Origin: an uncultured Polaromonas sp.
GTDB taxonomy: Bacteria > Pseudomonadota > Gammaproteobacteria > Burkholderiales > Burkholderiaceae_C
Assembly (NCBI GenBank): GCA_937863225.1
Contig: CALMEI010000040.1
Span: forward strand, 1 to 64,000
Direction of reading: 5' to 3'
Length of the DNA: 64,000 bases
The notes under the pieces: model-generated
What the model was told of the DNA's origin: nothing
Seen by the model: the letters and a program-made list of their open reading frames with translations, nothing else
The model's database searches: none
In this document: one piece after another, positions 44,367-54,245 of the stretch
Layout: each line of letters begins with the position of its first letter
Position numbering within the stretch: the first letter of the stretch is position 1
Program-made: the position numbers and the translations under genes

Positions 44367-45098
44367 ATGCAAAGCAGCAAAATAAGCGCATTGGTCACTG
44401 GCGGCAGCGGTGGTATCGGAGCCGAAATCTGCCAGCGTTTGGCACGTGATGGCTACCATGTTTATGTCCATGCCAACACCGCCATTGACAAAGCGCAAGG
44501 CTTGGTTGAAAGCATTGTGAGCCAAGGTGGCTCCGCTCAAGCCTTGGCATTTGACGTGACGAACGCAAAAAATGTTGCCGAAGTTTTATTACCCATCCTT
44601 GAAGAAAAGCCCATCCAAGTCTTGGTCAACAATGCCGGCATACATGACGATGCCGTCTTTCCTGGCATGCAAGCAAATCAATGGCACAAAGTGATTGACG
44701 TTTCTGTCAATGGGTTTTTCAACGTGACCCATGCCTTGATGATGCCCATGATCAAAACACGCTGGGGGCGCATCATCAATGTGTCTTCCGTCGCTGCCAT
44801 TACCGGTAACCGTGGGCAAGTCAATTATTCAGCGGCCAAAGGCGCATTGCATTCAGCCACCAAATCATTGGCACTTGAAGTCGCCAGCCGCGGAATCACC
44901 GTCAATGCTGTTGCGCCAGGCATCATCGATACCAACATGACGACCGATGTTTTTAGCAAAGATGACATTGCGAAAATAGTGCCGATGAAACGTGCCGGCA
45001 CCGCCACCGAAGTGGCCGATTTGATCGGCTTTCTGGCATCCAAGCAATCCGCCTACATCACAGGCCAAATCATCTCCATCAATGGTGGCATGGCTTGA
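44367..45098 (+). CDS. 3-oxoacyl-ACP reductase, FabG-type SDR (ApeQ-like)
   Basis: Short-chain dehydrogenase that reduces 3-oxoacyl-ACP with NADPH. The cofactor loop ALVTGGSGGIGAEICQRLA starts at residue 9. NNAGIHDDAVFPGM and the catalytic set Ser...YSAAKGALHSATKSLALEV (YxxxK near residue 153) are clear; VAPGIIDTNMT and GQIISINGGMA end it. AAAGGAAA precedes the ATG. It is the last gene of the operon. Confidence 0.92.
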   Translation: MQSSKISALVTGGSGGIGAEICQRLARDGYHVYVHANTAIDKAQGLVESIVSQGGSAQALAFDVTNAKNVAEVLLPILEEKPIQVLVNNAGIHDDAVFPGMQANQWHKVIDVSVNGFFNVTHALMMPMIKTRWGRIINVSSVAAITGNRGQVNYSAAKGALHSATKSLALEVASRGITVNAVAPGIIDTNMTTDVFSKDDIAKIVPMKRAGTATEVADLIGFLASKQSAYITGQIISINGGMA

Positions 45099-45112
45099 TT
45101 ATTGATTAAATT

Positions 45113-45161
45113 AGCTTCTATACGGCGTATTTATTGCCTATATTGCTATTAAATTCATAGC
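45113..45161 (-). repeat. dispersed ATAGC/AGGCAA repeat, copy G (reverse)
   Basis: On the minus strand: GCTATGAATTTAATAGC (45161-45145), then AATATAGGCAATAAATACGC and CGTATAGAAGC. It begins 14 bases after the ketoreductase stop, ending the polyene operon region. Confidence 0.8.
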
Positions 45162-45297
45162 GTTTTAGAGCTAAATTGCGCACCTGAAGGTGCTGCTAAT
45201 GCCAGTGTGCTTTCCTATAGGATAATTAGCCATTCATTGGTTCCAAAACAAGCCAAAAATCAAGATAAACAACCGTACATCAAGAGGAGCAACCACC

Positions 45298-45744
45298 ATG
45301 GCATCAGTCAACAAAGTCATTCTTTTGGGCAATTGCGGGCGCGATCCTGAAATTCGCTATTTGCCAAGCGGTCAAGCGGTTGCCAACATCAGCATTGCCA
45401 CCACCAGCCGACGCAAAGATAAAAACACGGGTGAAAACATCGAAAGCACCGAATGGCACCGCGTCACATTCTTTGACAAACTCGCTGAAATTGTGGGCGA
45501 ATACGTCAAAAAAGGCAGCCCGCTTTATGTGGAAGGACGCTTGAAGTACGGTAAATTCACCACCAAAGAAGGTCACGAGCAAAACACCTGTGACATTGTG
45601 GCAACTGAAATGCAACTCCTCGGCAGTCGCCAAGGCAGTGGCGAACCATCTGCACCGCGCCAGCAAGCGGCTCCCGCTCAGCGCCATGTCCCAACCAAAC
45701 CTGCCAGTGGTTTTGAAGACATGGACGACGATATTCCGTTTTAA
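45298..45744 (+). CDS. ssb: single-stranded DNA-binding protein
   Basis: SSB coats single-stranded DNA in replication and repair. The OB fold starts [20 protein letters not shown] and continues [20 protein letters not shown] and [12 protein letters not shown]. The tail is short (about 40 residues) and ends [10 protein letters not shown], the acidic tip that recruits partner proteins. AGAGGAGC precedes the ATG. At 148 residues it is slightly shorter than E. coli SSB. Confidence 0.96.
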   Translation: MASVNKVILLGNCGRDPEIRYLPSGQAVANISIATTSRRKDKNTGENIESTEWHRVTFFDKLAEIVGEYVKKGSPLYVEGRLKYGKFTTKEGHEQNTCDIVATEMQLLGSRQGSGEPSAPRQQAAPAQRHVPTKPASGFEDMDDDIPF

Positions 45745-45788
45745 TCTCGGCTTGTAATGACAAATTGATCCCGTTAAATTTTTCCTGA

Positions 45789-47498
45789 ATGTTAGCCATC
45801 AAACAAAATTTGCTCACCGCTTTGGCTGATGAGCTTGAAACTCTTTTGCCAGGTGCAGGTGCACGCGCGGCTTTTGAATCGCCCAAAGTTGCCGCGCATG
45901 GTGATTTCGCATCGACAGCTGCCATGCAATTGGCCAAACCTTTGGGCAAAAACCCTAGACAAGTGGCGGAAACTTTGCGCGAATCTTTGTTGCAAACTGC
46001 TGCATACCGTCAATGGGTCGAAGCCATTGATATTGCAGGCCCTGGGTTCATGAACATCAAGCTCAAACCCGCCGCCAAACAAGAAGTCATCCGTGAGATT
46101 TTGTCGACTAAAAATGCGTTTGGCAGCCAAGCACCGTTGAACAAAAAAATGATGGTGGAATTTGTGTCCGCTAATCCAACTGGTCCTTTGCATGTGGGGC
46201 ATGGCAGACAAGCAGCTTTGGGCGATACGATTTGCAACCTCTACCAAACACAAGGTTGGGATGTATACCGTGAGTTTTACTACAACGACGCGGGCGTGCA
46301 AATTGCAACATTGACCAACAGCACACAATTGCGTGGCAAGGGCGTGAAGCCTGGCGACAAAGATTGGCCAGAGGCGTCTTACGCCGGTGAATACATTGCT
46401 GATATAGCTACAGACTTTATAGCAAAAAAAACAGTTGTCGCAGATGACCGCAGCACCACCGCATCGGGTGATTTGGACGATGCGGCCTCTGTTCGCGAAT
46501 TTGCTGTGGCGTATTTACGCCGTGAGCAGGACTTGGATTTGCAGGCCTTTTCCGTCAAATTTGACAACTACTATTTAGAGTCGAGTTTGTATTCAGACGG
46601 TTTGGTGGACAAAGCCGTTGCCCAGTTGCAAGTGGCTGGCAAAACCTATGAACAAGATGGCGCGCTTTGGCTCAAATCCACCGATTACGGTGATGACAAA
46701 GACCGCGTGATGCGCAAGTCGGCACCTGTAGATGCCTCTGATCAAGCACCACAGTACACCTACTTTGTACCCGATGTGGCGTACCACATCACCAAATGGC
46801 AGCGCGGCTTTGCCAAAGCCGTGAACATTCAAGGTACCGACCACCACGGTACCATCGCACGTGTGCGAGCTGGTTTGCAAGCGGCCAATGTGGGCATCCC
46901 TCAGGGTTACCCTGACTACGTGTTGCACACCATGGTGCGTGTGATGAAGGGTGGCGAGGAAGTCAAAATTTCCAAGCGCGCAGGCTCTTATGTCACTTTG
47001 CGCGATTTGATTGAGTGGACCAGTAAAGACGCGGTGCGCTTCTTTTTGCTCAGCCGCAAACCCGACACAGAATATATTTTTGATGTGGACTTGGCAGTCA
47101 CCAAGAACAACGACAACCCTGTTTATTACGTGCAGTATGCGCATGCGCGAATCTGCTCTGTTTTGAATACATGGACGGGGGGTGACAGCAACAAATTGAG
47201 CTCACTGCTCAGCGCTGACCTCAGCCCCTTAACCAGCCCGCAAGCATTGACTTTGATGCTGCAGTTGGCCAAGTACCCTGAGATGCTCTCCAGTGCCGCA
47301 CTTGATTTCGCGCCCCATGATGTGACTTTTTATCTGCGCGATTTGGCAGCGAATTACCACAGCTACTACGATGCTGAGAGAATACTGGTGAATGATGAAC
47401 AGGTGAAACTCGCACGTTTATCTTTGGTAGCGGCCACGGCACAGGTCATTCGCAATGGACTTGCTGTGCTGGGTGTGAGTGCACCTGAGAAAATGTGA
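45789..47498 (+). CDS. argS: arginyl-tRNA synthetase
   Basis: Charges tRNA-Arg. The HIGH-type motif is [19 protein letters not shown] near residue 127. The KMSKS position reads [20 protein letters not shown] near 393. Class Ia helical anticodon-binding domain residues follow, ending [15 protein letters not shown]. At 569 residues it is normal. The upstream gap to ssb is 44 bases. Confidence 0.96.
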   Translation: MLAIKQNLLTALADELETLLPGAGARAAFESPKVAAHGDFASTAAMQLAKPLGKNPRQVAETLRESLLQTAAYRQWVEAIDIAGPGFMNIKLKPAAKQEVIREILSTKNAFGSQAPLNKKMMVEFVSANPTGPLHVGHGRQAALGDTICNLYQTQGWDVYREFYYNDAGVQIATLTNSTQLRGKGVKPGDKDWPEASYAGEYIADIATDFIAKKTVVADDRSTTASGDLDDAASVREFAVAYLRREQDLDLQAFSVKFDNYYLESSLYSDGLVDKAVAQLQVAGKTYEQDGALWLKSTDYGDDKDRVMRKSAPVDASDQAPQYTYFVPDVAYHITKWQRGFAKAVNIQGTDHHGTIARVRAGLQAANVGIPQGYPDYVLHTMVRVMKGGEEVKISKRAGSYVTLRDLIEWTSKDAVRFFLLSRKPDTEYIFDVDLAVTKNNDNPVYYVQYAHARICSVLNTWTGGDSNKLSSLLSADLSPLTSPQALTLMLQLAKYPEMLSSAALDFAPHDVTFYLRDLAANYHSYYDAERILVNDEQVKLARLSLVAATAQVIRNGLAVLGVSAPEKM

Positions 47499-47615
47499 AA
47501 CATGCCAGTTGGAAACGCAGCGCTGTTGTCATCTGCAACATGAGTCTGCGCGTTAACCATATTCTGCTGTTATATTGAATGGACTTCTATCTTTGTTAAT
47601 TTTGTACACGAACAC

Positions 47616-48353
47616 ATGAAAACCACAAACACACAAATCGGTGGAACCCTATTGGGGCTGATGATTGGCGTCGTACTCGGCCTGGCTGTGGCACTGGCTG
47701 TGGCCGTGTATGTCACCAAGTCACCCTTAGGCTTTGCGAATAAAGGCCAAGCCCATTCAACCGAATCAGACGCGAACGAGGTTAAAAAGAACAAGGATTG
47801 GGATCCGAATGCTGCTTTGTACGGCAAAAATCCAGCCAAGCCTACTTTGCCCGGCGCTACACCAACAACGCCCATAGCCGACGCGAATACACCTGCTGGA
47901 AATCCCAATGGCTCAGCTACAAATACACCGATTGCGCCAACGACTACGCCAGCACCAACGGCAAAGGCCCCCACAACACCAGTGGTTCCCGGATCATTGA
48001 GTCCGTCTGTCCCCGCCACAAATGCCAAAACCAACACCCCATCTGGTTCAACAGACCCCATTGGTGATTTGGTCAAAGCCAAAACTGATGCCAAGTCATC
48101 CAATCCAGCGCTTGATCCGTTTGTATATTTCGTACAAGCTGGCGCATACCGAAACGCCGATGACGCCGAAGCACAACGTGCTCGATTGTCACTGGCAGGA
48201 GTGGATGCCAAGGTTACAGAACGTGAGCAAGCTGGTCGCACGGTGTATCGTGTGCGGGTGGGTCCGTTCAACAAAGAATCGGAGGCTGAGCGCTTAAAAG
48301 AAAAAATCAGCGCCACAGGAGCCGATGCTGCTTTGGTTCGGGCACAGCGATGA
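47616..48353 (+). CDS. SPOR-domain protein
   Basis: Inner-membrane protein with one span (LLGLMIGVVLGLAVALAVAV, about 10-30), a long Thr/Pro/Ala-rich periplasmic linker and a C-terminal SPOR domain (about 168-245). The domain reads YFVQAGAYRNADDAEAQRAR and VYRVRVGPFNKESEAERLKE. SPOR domains bind denuded peptidoglycan at division sites. It lies between argS and dsbA, an arrangement common in Burkholderiales. Confidence 0.9.
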   Translation: MKTTNTQIGGTLLGLMIGVVLGLAVALAVAVYVTKSPLGFANKGQAHSTESDANEVKKNKDWDPNAALYGKNPAKPTLPGATPTTPIADANTPAGNPNGSATNTPIAPTTTPAPTAKAPTTPVVPGSLSPSVPATNAKTNTPSGSTDPIGDLVKAKTDAKSSNPALDPFVYFVQAGAYRNADDAEAQRARLSLAGVDAKVTEREQAGRTVYRVRVGPFNKESEAERLKEKISATGADAALVRAQR

Positions 48354-48445
48354 TTGTTTGGCGTGTTTGAAAAAAAATGGGGAACCAAAACAGATGGATG
48401 GTTTCAAAGTTATGTTTTTAATTGAAGATTAATTTAGGAGCTTTT

Positions 48446-49108
48446 ATGAAACGTCGTCAATTTGCCATTGCTGCCGCATCAACCACCGCTGCGCTGGGTG
48501 CAGGTTTGTACACTTTAACCAGCGCCAACAGCGTCGCGCAGCCGGTTGTTGGCAAAGCCGGTTCTGATTACATGGTGTTAGACAAAGCAGCCCCTTATGA
48601 ACCAGTTGCAGGCAAAGTCGAAGTCGTTGAATTTTTTGGCTACTGGTGCCCACATTGCAATGCGTTCGAGCCTGAATTGGAAACTTGGTTAAAACGATTA
48701 CCGTCCAACGTCAGTTTCAAACGTATTCCGGTGGCCTTTAACTCAGTACATGAACCTCTACAAAAACTCTACTATGCCTTGGAATCATTAGGCCGTGTGA
48801 GCGACATGCAACGCAAAGTGTTTACCGCAATTCATGCTGACAAAATCAACCTCAACACCCAAGATGCCATTGTGGCTTGGGCGGTGAAGCAAGGTCTTGA
48901 TCAGAAGAAATTTGTCGATGCGTACACCTCATTCTCGGTCAATGCCAAAGTAGCCAAAGCCAAACAATTGGTCAACACCTTCAAAATTGACGGCGTACCT
49001 TCATTGGGTGTGGCTGGCAAATACTATGTAGATGGTACGTTGGCCAAAGGCATGACGCGTGCTTTGCAAATTGTCGAACAATTGACAAAAGACGCTAAAC
49101 CAGCTTAA
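48446..49108 (+). CDS. dsbA: thiol:disulfide oxidoreductase DsbA
   Basis: Periplasmic oxidase that introduces disulfides into exported proteins. The active site CPHC is at residues 68-71, within VVEFFGYWCPHCNAFEPEL, and the cis-proline is in TFKIDGVPSLGVAGKYYVDG. The N-terminus (MKRRQFAIAAASTTAALGAG) starts with a twin arginine and has a weakly hydrophobic core, so Tat export is possible. ATG 48446 follows AGGAGC at good spacing. A terminator follows. Confidence 0.93.
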   Translation: MKRRQFAIAAASTTAALGAGLYTLTSANSVAQPVVGKAGSDYMVLDKAAPYEPVAGKVEVVEFFGYWCPHCNAFEPELETWLKRLPSNVSFKRIPVAFNSVHEPLQKLYYALESLGRVSDMQRKVFTAIHADKINLNTQDAIVAWAVKQGLDQKKFVDAYTSFSVNAKVAKAKQLVNTFKIDGVPSLGVAGKYYVDGTLAKGMTRALQIVEQLTKDAKPA

Positions 49109-49131
49109 ATTCGAAGAAACCCGAAACCAAG

Positions 49132-49160
49132 ACCTGCAGCATTTTCTGCAGGTTTTTTTT
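49132..49160 (+). terminator. rho-independent terminator after dsbA
   Basis: ACCTGCAG and CTGCAGGT pair around CATTTT-type loop bases, then eight T. It lies 23 bases after the dsbA stop, separating it from lptA. Confidence 0.9.
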
Positions 49161-49207
49161 GGCCTGTATTTTGCTTTCATTCAACCGCATTTTGGCTACA
49201 ATCAATC

Positions 49208-49855
49208 ATGACCAAAATCTATTTTCGCCTCATCAGCAGCCTTGTCGTTGCTAGCCTTGGTTTTTTTGCGCAATCAGCTGCAGCTGAAAAAGCAGATCGG
49301 GATAAACCCATCAATGCACAAGCCGATGCCCTGAAATACGATGATCTGAAACAAACCAGTGTTTTCACTGGCAATGTCATCATCACTAAAGGCACCATCA
49401 TCATGCGTGGCGCACGCATAGATGTACGGCAAGACCCCGAAGGTTACCAATATGCTGTGGTGACCGCCGATCCTGGAAAGTTGGCCTATTTCAAGCAGAA
49501 ACGTGAAAACGGGCAGGATGAATGGATTGAAGGCGAGGCCGTCAGCGTGGAATACGATGGCAAAGCCGATAAGGTCAAACTCATCAAGAATGCAGTACTG
49601 AAACGTTTACGCGGTGTTGTTTTGAACGACGATATCTCAGGCAATTTGATTACCTATGACAACACCACTGATGTTTACAACGTGGAAGGCGGTGCTGCTA
49701 AAAATGCCGATGGGACAGGTGGCGGCCGTGTGCGTGCCATTCTCAGCCCCAAAACGGCCAACAACAGTTCCCCACCTTTACCGGCCAGCGGTATGCCTGG
49801 CGGCATCACAACCCAACTAAGGTCAACGCCAGCCATCAGCAGCGAGAAAAAGTAA
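49208..49855 (+). CDS. lptA: LPS transport periplasmic protein LptA
   Basis: LptA forms the periplasmic bridge for lipopolysaccharide. A signal peptide (about 1-26, [17 protein letters not shown]) precedes the OstA-type domain: [20 protein letters not shown], then [19 protein letters not shown] and [20 protein letters not shown]. It is followed directly by lptB. The usual lptC gene is not upstream; dsbA is there instead. Confidence 0.93.
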   Translation: MTKIYFRLISSLVVASLGFFAQSAAAEKADRDKPINAQADALKYDDLKQTSVFTGNVIITKGTIIMRGARIDVRQDPEGYQYAVVTADPGKLAYFKQKRENGQDEWIEGEAVSVEYDGKADKVKLIKNAVLKRLRGVVLNDDISGNLITYDNTTDVYNVEGGAAKNADGTGGGRVRAILSPKTANNSSPPLPASGMPGGITTQLRSTPAISSEKK

Positions 49856-49857
49856 GC

Positions 49858-50721
49858 ATGTTGGATGGAAATTTGGGGAATGCGGGAAAAGTGGCGCAAA
49901 TACGGCAACTTGCAGCTACAAATACCCCAACAGATGCACCCGTCAGCGTTGGCAGACCCGTGTCAATGGAGGGTTTTCTATCGGTCAGCGGTTTGAAGAA
50001 ATCATTTGGCAGCCGCAAAGTTGTTAAAGATGTCTCCTTATTTGTTCGCAGTGGCGAAGTGGTTGGCTTGTTAGGCCCTAACGGCGCAGGCAAGACCACC
50101 TCGTTTTACATGATTGTGGGCTTGGTTCGTGTCGATGCAGGTGAAATTTTGATTGACGGACAGTCGGTTGAGCATTTGCCGATTCACCGCCGTTCACGCT
50201 TAGGTTTGAGTTACTTACCGCAAGAAACGTCCATTTTTCGCAAGCTCAACGTGGCTGACAATGTGCGTGCGGTTTTGGAATTGCAAAAATACCATGATGG
50301 TCCACGCAAGGGGCAAAAGCTCAGCAAAACGGATATTGAATCGCGATTGACAAACTTGCTCAAAGACTTGCACGTTGAGCATCTGCGCGATGCCTCTGCT
50401 TTGTCGTTGTCAGGTGGTGAGCGTCGCCGCGTTGAAATTGCGCGCGCCTTGGCCACGCAACCACGCTTTATTTTGTTAGACGAACCCTTTGCTGGCATCG
50501 ACCCCATTGCGGTGATTGAGATTCAACGCATCATCACTTTTTTAACATCGCGCGGAATTGGGGTTTTAATCACAGACCACAATGTGCGTGAAACTTTAGG
50601 TATTTGTGACCATGCCTACATCATCAACGATGGCCATGTGTTGGCACAAGGTACGCCTGAAGACCTGATAGCCAATGCGGAAGTACGCCGCGTGTATTTG
50701 GGCGAGCATTTCAGTATGTGA
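49858..50721 (+). CDS. lptB: LPS export ABC transporter ATP-binding protein LptB
   Basis: Cytoplasmic ATPase of the LptB2FGC complex that extracts LPS from the inner membrane. Walker A is [19 protein letters not shown] near residue 76. [20 protein letters not shown] (Q-loop) and [19 protein letters not shown] (signature near 183) follow, with [15 protein letters not shown] as Walker B. The first 40 residues are an extension not found in most LptB, so a later start is possible; ATG at 49969 also fits. It starts two bases after lptA. Confidence 0.93.
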   Translation: MLDGNLGNAGKVAQIRQLAATNTPTDAPVSVGRPVSMEGFLSVSGLKKSFGSRKVVKDVSLFVRSGEVVGLLGPNGAGKTTSFYMIVGLVRVDAGEILIDGQSVEHLPIHRRSRLGLSYLPQETSIFRKLNVADNVRAVLELQKYHDGPRKGQKLSKTDIESRLTNLLKDLHVEHLRDASALSLSGGERRRVEIARALATQPRFILLDEPFAGIDPIAVIEIQRIITFLTSRGIGVLITDHNVRETLGICDHAYIINDGHVLAQGTPEDLIANAEVRRVYLGEHFSM

Positions 50722-50729
50722 CCCATGCC

Positions 50730-52322
50730 ATGAAACAAGGGCTCTCTCTCAAAGTCTCGCAGCACCTCGCCCTCACCCCGCAGTTACAGCAGTCGATACG
50801 TTTACTACAGTTGTCCACCTTGGAACTGAACCAAGAGGTAGAACAATTGCTCAGTGATAACCCATTTCTAGAGCGCGAATTAGACGAAGCGCCACGTGAA
50901 GAGTTTGGTTTAGCGCAAGTACCCGACTATGCACGCAATCATGACGCAGCATTCGACAGTTCATATGAATCCAAAGAAAGCTACGCTGATCAACCCAGCG
51001 ATGACTCGTTTGATCAATCTTGGGAAGCCCAGGATTGGGACGGCGATGGCAGCGTCGATACGTCACCAAACGACTACGAATGGGGTACTGAGGCTACCGG
51101 TTCATCTGCACACCACGATGCCAATACTGAATTTGATGCCACAGAATTGGGGCGACAACATGAGACCCTGCCCATGCATCTGCATAGACAAGCTTCTGCG
51201 TTACGACTCAGCGCACCAGACAGTGCAGCACTCAATTTTCTAATTGAATCACTCAATGAGAATGGTTATTTAGATGACAGTTTGGCGTCCTTGGTACAAA
51301 GTTTGGACGCATCTTTAGACATTGAACAACAAGAGGAATGGCTGCACAGATTCACCGTTGCACAGAGATTGCTGCAAAACATGACACCCACAGGTGTCGG
51401 TGCACACGATTTGGCGGAATGCTTGAGTTTGCAAATCAATGCACATCTGAAAGACTTGAATCACAATGTTGACATCGACCATGCAGCAGCACGCGAAACC
51501 TGTCAGGTAGCGTTGTGCATTTTGCAACAGCCGATTGATTTGTTGGCCAGGCGTGACTTAAAAAAATTGGCACAAAATTGCCGCGAGTCTGAATCCAGTA
51601 TCAAAACGGCCATCGCATACATCACTCGATTAGAGCCTAAACCTGGCAGGCAGTTTGCAAATTTGCAACGCAACATCATTGTTCCTGATGTCTTTGTTGT
51701 CCCCATCGCACGCAAAAAACCCAGCGATGCACAACAATTCAGAGCTCAACTCAATACCGATACCATGCCCAGACTACGGGTACATGACATTTATGCCAAT
51801 GCACTCAAAAATCACAAAGGTGAAGGCGCTGGCGCAACACTCGCACTGCAACAACGATTGCAAGAAGCACGATGGTTCATCAAAAGTATTCAGCAGCGCT
51901 TTGACACCATTTTGCGGGTGAGCAATGCCATCATTGAGCGACAAAAGGGGTTTCTCACACATGGCGAATTGGCGATGCGGCCCTTGGTGCTGCGTGAAAT
52001 TGCAGACGAATTGGGTTTGCATGAATCGACCATCAGTCGCGTCACCACGGCTAAATACATGCAAACACCGTTTGGCACCTATGAGTTGAAATACTTTTTC
52101 GGTTCGGGTTTGGGTACAGACAGCGGCAGCAACGCGTCAAGCACAGCGGTGCGAGCATTGATCAAACAATTGGTCGCCGCCGAAAATCCGAAAAAACCGC
52201 TGTCTGACAACAAAATTTCACAGCTCTTGCATGAACAAGGCATCGATTGCGCGCGACGCACCGTGGCCAAATACCGAGAAGCTTTGAAAATCGCACCCAC
52301 CAATCTGCGAAAATTGCTATAA
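50730..52322 (+). CDS. rpoN: RNA polymerase sigma-54 factor
   Basis: Sigma-54 directs polymerase to -24/-12 promoters. Region I is glutamine/leucine-rich (LSLKVSQHLALTPQLQQSIR, LLQLSTLELNQEVEQLL). An acidic region II follows (about 60-110), then the core-binding domain. The DNA-binding helix-turn-helix contains EIADELGLHESTISRVTTAKY, and the RpoN box ARRTVAKYREALKIAP is near the end. ATG at 50730 is preferred to the GTG at 50718 that overlaps lptB. The lptB-rpoN order is typical of beta- and gammaproteobacteria. Confidence 0.95.
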   Translation: MKQGLSLKVSQHLALTPQLQQSIRLLQLSTLELNQEVEQLLSDNPFLERELDEAPREEFGLAQVPDYARNHDAAFDSSYESKESYADQPSDDSFDQSWEAQDWDGDGSVDTSPNDYEWGTEATGSSAHHDANTEFDATELGRQHETLPMHLHRQASALRLSAPDSAALNFLIESLNENGYLDDSLASLVQSLDASLDIEQQEEWLHRFTVAQRLLQNMTPTGVGAHDLAECLSLQINAHLKDLNHNVDIDHAAARETCQVALCILQQPIDLLARRDLKKLAQNCRESESSIKTAIAYITRLEPKPGRQFANLQRNIIVPDVFVVPIARKKPSDAQQFRAQLNTDTMPRLRVHDIYANALKNHKGEGAGATLALQQRLQEARWFIKSIQQRFDTILRVSNAIIERQKGFLTHGELAMRPLVLREIADELGLHESTISRVTTAKYMQTPFGTYELKYFFGSGLGTDSGSNASSTAVRALIKQLVAAENPKKPLSDNKISQLLHEQGIDCARRTVAKYREALKIAPTNLRKLL

Positions 52323-52333
52323 CCAACCTACCC

Positions 52334-53737
52334 ATGAACTCACTCCAACTGTTTCTCCCCTGCGCCGCTGGCGTGGAAGACTATCTGGCACAAGAAGTCC
52401 ACGACATCACCGGTTTGCAGGGCGAAGACTTGCGGGTGATGCGCGGTGGTGTGCTGGTACGTACATCGTGGCGTGATGTGATGCGACTGAACCTTTACAG
52501 CCGCTTAAGCCAGCGCGTGTTGGTACAGCTGCATTTTGGCGACTACCGCAACGAGCAAGACTTGTATCACGCTGCTTCGCAAGTGGCTTGGGAAATCTGG
52601 TTCACGCCCAAAGAAAGCTTTAAAGTTGAAATCACAGCGCAGCACAGCCCTTTGCAATCACTCAACTTTGCCGCTCTGAAAATCAAAGATGCGATTGCAG
52701 ACCGATTTAGGGCAAAAACTGGCGTCAGGCCAGATGTCAACACACAATGGCCAGATGCACGCATTTACGCACACTTAACGACCGAGAACATCACTATCTA
52801 CATCGACACGTCGGGTGAGCCACTGTTCAAACGCGGTTGGCGTCAAGACAAAGGCGAAGCGCCTTTAAAAGAGACTTTGGCGGCAGCGATGATTGCCGCC
52901 AGCGGTTGGGCCGATACCATTTATGAAGAAGCCGTTGAGAGTGGGACAGATGAGTCGAATTTTGCCCCTTTATATGACCCTTGCTGCGGTAGCGGCACCA
53001 TCGCCATCGAAGCGGCGCAAATTGCCTGCAACATCGCGCCTGGCTCTATGCGCCGCTTTGCTTTTGAGAAACTGCTGCCTTTTCAAGCTCACGTCTGGGA
53101 GGCCATCAAACAAGAAGCGCTAGCGGCTGTTTTGACGCCTGATGAGCGCAAGAACATCCAAATTTTTGGCAGCGATGTATCGTTCCGAATGGTTGATTTC
53201 GCCAACCGCAATGCCGAACGCGCTGGCGTTGCCGATGTGCTTGAATTTCGCGGAGGCGATGCGTTGCAACGCATGCCACCTTGTGCAAATGAAAAGAAAA
53301 ATGGCATCATGCTGGTCAATCCACCGTATGGTGACCGCATTGGCATCAGTGGTATTGCTAGTCAACATGCCATGCAAAACGCCAGAAGAAGTGGTTTGCG
53401 TGAAAACGCCAATTACCGCCCTCAACAAACGGTACAAAACAATGGTTATGAGCAAGACAATGCAGAAGTTGTACCCCGATTTGGCCAACGCGAAAGTGCA
53501 CAAACCAACGATTCAGGACTTGAAGGATCTGAATTTTTCCCACAGCTGGCAACACACTGGAAGAAAAATTACGCGGGCTGGACGGCTTTTGTTTTGACAC
53601 CCGACATGAAGTTGCCCAGCAAAATGCGCCTCAAAGAATCGCGCCGCATCCCGATGTGGAATGGCCCCATAGAGTGCCGACTGTTCAAGTTCGACATGGT
53701 AGCCGGCTCTGCCAGAGCCAAGCCCGCCTCCAATTGA
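52334..53737 (+). CDS. THUMP-domain rRNA (guanine-N2) methyltransferase, RlmL N-terminal type
   Basis: Similar to the m2G2445 methyltransferase domain of RlmL. A THUMP domain (about 40-160, with ARIYAHLTTENITIYIDTSG) precedes RGWRQDKGEAPLKETLAAAM. The SAM-binding motif is LYDPCCGSGTIAIEAAQIA near residue 215, and the catalytic NPPYGDR near 335. Residues 340-395 are a long polar segment (QNARRSGLRENANYRP and on) not seen in close relatives. ATG 52334 is preferred; an upstream open frame lies in rpoN. The E. coli m7G2069 half is absent. Confidence 0.87.
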   Translation: MNSLQLFLPCAAGVEDYLAQEVHDITGLQGEDLRVMRGGVLVRTSWRDVMRLNLYSRLSQRVLVQLHFGDYRNEQDLYHAASQVAWEIWFTPKESFKVEITAQHSPLQSLNFAALKIKDAIADRFRAKTGVRPDVNTQWPDARIYAHLTTENITIYIDTSGEPLFKRGWRQDKGEAPLKETLAAAMIAASGWADTIYEEAVESGTDESNFAPLYDPCCGSGTIAIEAAQIACNIAPGSMRRFAFEKLLPFQAHVWEAIKQEALAAVLTPDERKNIQIFGSDVSFRMVDFANRNAERAGVADVLEFRGGDALQRMPPCANEKKNGIMLVNPPYGDRIGISGIASQHAMQNARRSGLRENANYRPQQTVQNNGYEQDNAEVVPRFGQRESAQTNDSGLEGSEFFPQLATHWKKNYAGWTAFVLTPDMKLPSKMRLKESRRIPMWNGPIECRLFKFDMVAGSARAKPASN

Positions 53738-54171
53738 AATCCAGTGTGACTTTCATCGTCGTTGATACCAACATCGTTTTAGATTTGCTTGTCTTTGACG
53801 ACCCCGCCAGCATGCGGTTGAAATCGACATTGCTGGATAGCATAGACAACAAAAAATATGTTTGGCTGGCAACGCAAGCCATGCGTGATGAACTGGAGCG
53901 CGTATTGAGCTATCCAAAAATATCGTCACGCATGGCTTTTTATCAATTGCGCAGCGAAAGTGTGATGCAGCAATTCGATCATTTGGCAACCATGGTGGCA
54001 CCTGCAACCAAAGCAGCATGGATGTGCAAAGACCCCGATGATCAAAAGTTCATTGACTTGGCGGTGCAACACCAGGCCCAATTATTCAGCAAAGACAGGG
54101 CTGTTCTGTGCATGGCAAAACGCCTGCAGTCAGCAGGCGCTTGGATTCACTTACCCGGCCATTTTATATAA
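53734..54171 (+). CDS. PIN-domain protein, possible toxin-type nuclease
   Basis: A 145-residue PIN-fold protein. Acidic residues are at FIVVDTNIVLDLLVFDD (about 6-20), ATQAMRDELERVLSYPK near 45 and CKDPDDQKFIDLAVQHQAQL near 97; SKDRAVLCMAK completes the set. The start is TTG 53734, overlapping the previous stop as TTGA, or GTG 53746. No antitoxin gene is adjacent; it belongs to the solitary 'PIN family, COG1569-like' group, so toxin activity is unproven. Its last codons coincide with repeat copy H. Confidence 0.78.
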   Translation: MKSSVTFIVVDTNIVLDLLVFDDPASMRLKSTLLDSIDNKKYVWLATQAMRDELERVLSYPKISSRMAFYQLRSESVMQQFDHLATMVAPATKAAWMCKDPDDQKFIDLAVQHQAQLFSKDRAVLCMAKRLQSAGAWIHLPGHFI

Positions 54172-54226
54172 GAAATTGACCTGTATGCGGCATATTAATT
54201 GCCTAGTTTGCTATTAAATTAATAGC
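54160..54226 (-). repeat. dispersed ATAGC/AGGCAA repeat, copy H (reverse), overlaps PIN gene end
   Basis: On the minus strand: GCTATTAATTTAATAGC (54226-54210), then AAACTAGGCAATTAATATGC, CGCATACAGGTCAATT and TATATAAAATGG. The tail includes the last codons and stop of the PIN gene. Confidence 0.8.
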
Positions 54227-54245
54227 ACTTAGACGATTTAATGTG

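Noticed and set aside
45304..45687. Antisense open frame across ssb
   Set aside because: It mirrors the strong SSB coding sequence and shows no independent features.
46401..46430. Possible repeat copy inside argS (GCTACAGACTTTATAGC)
   Set aside because: It matches only the head of the repeat; AGGCAA and GGCTAC are missing, and the encoded residues fit the normal ArgS sequence.
47570..48388. Minus-strand 272-codon frame across the SPOR gene
   Set aside because: It is antisense to a gene with a clear membrane span and SPOR domain; its composition derives from the Thr/Pro-rich linker.
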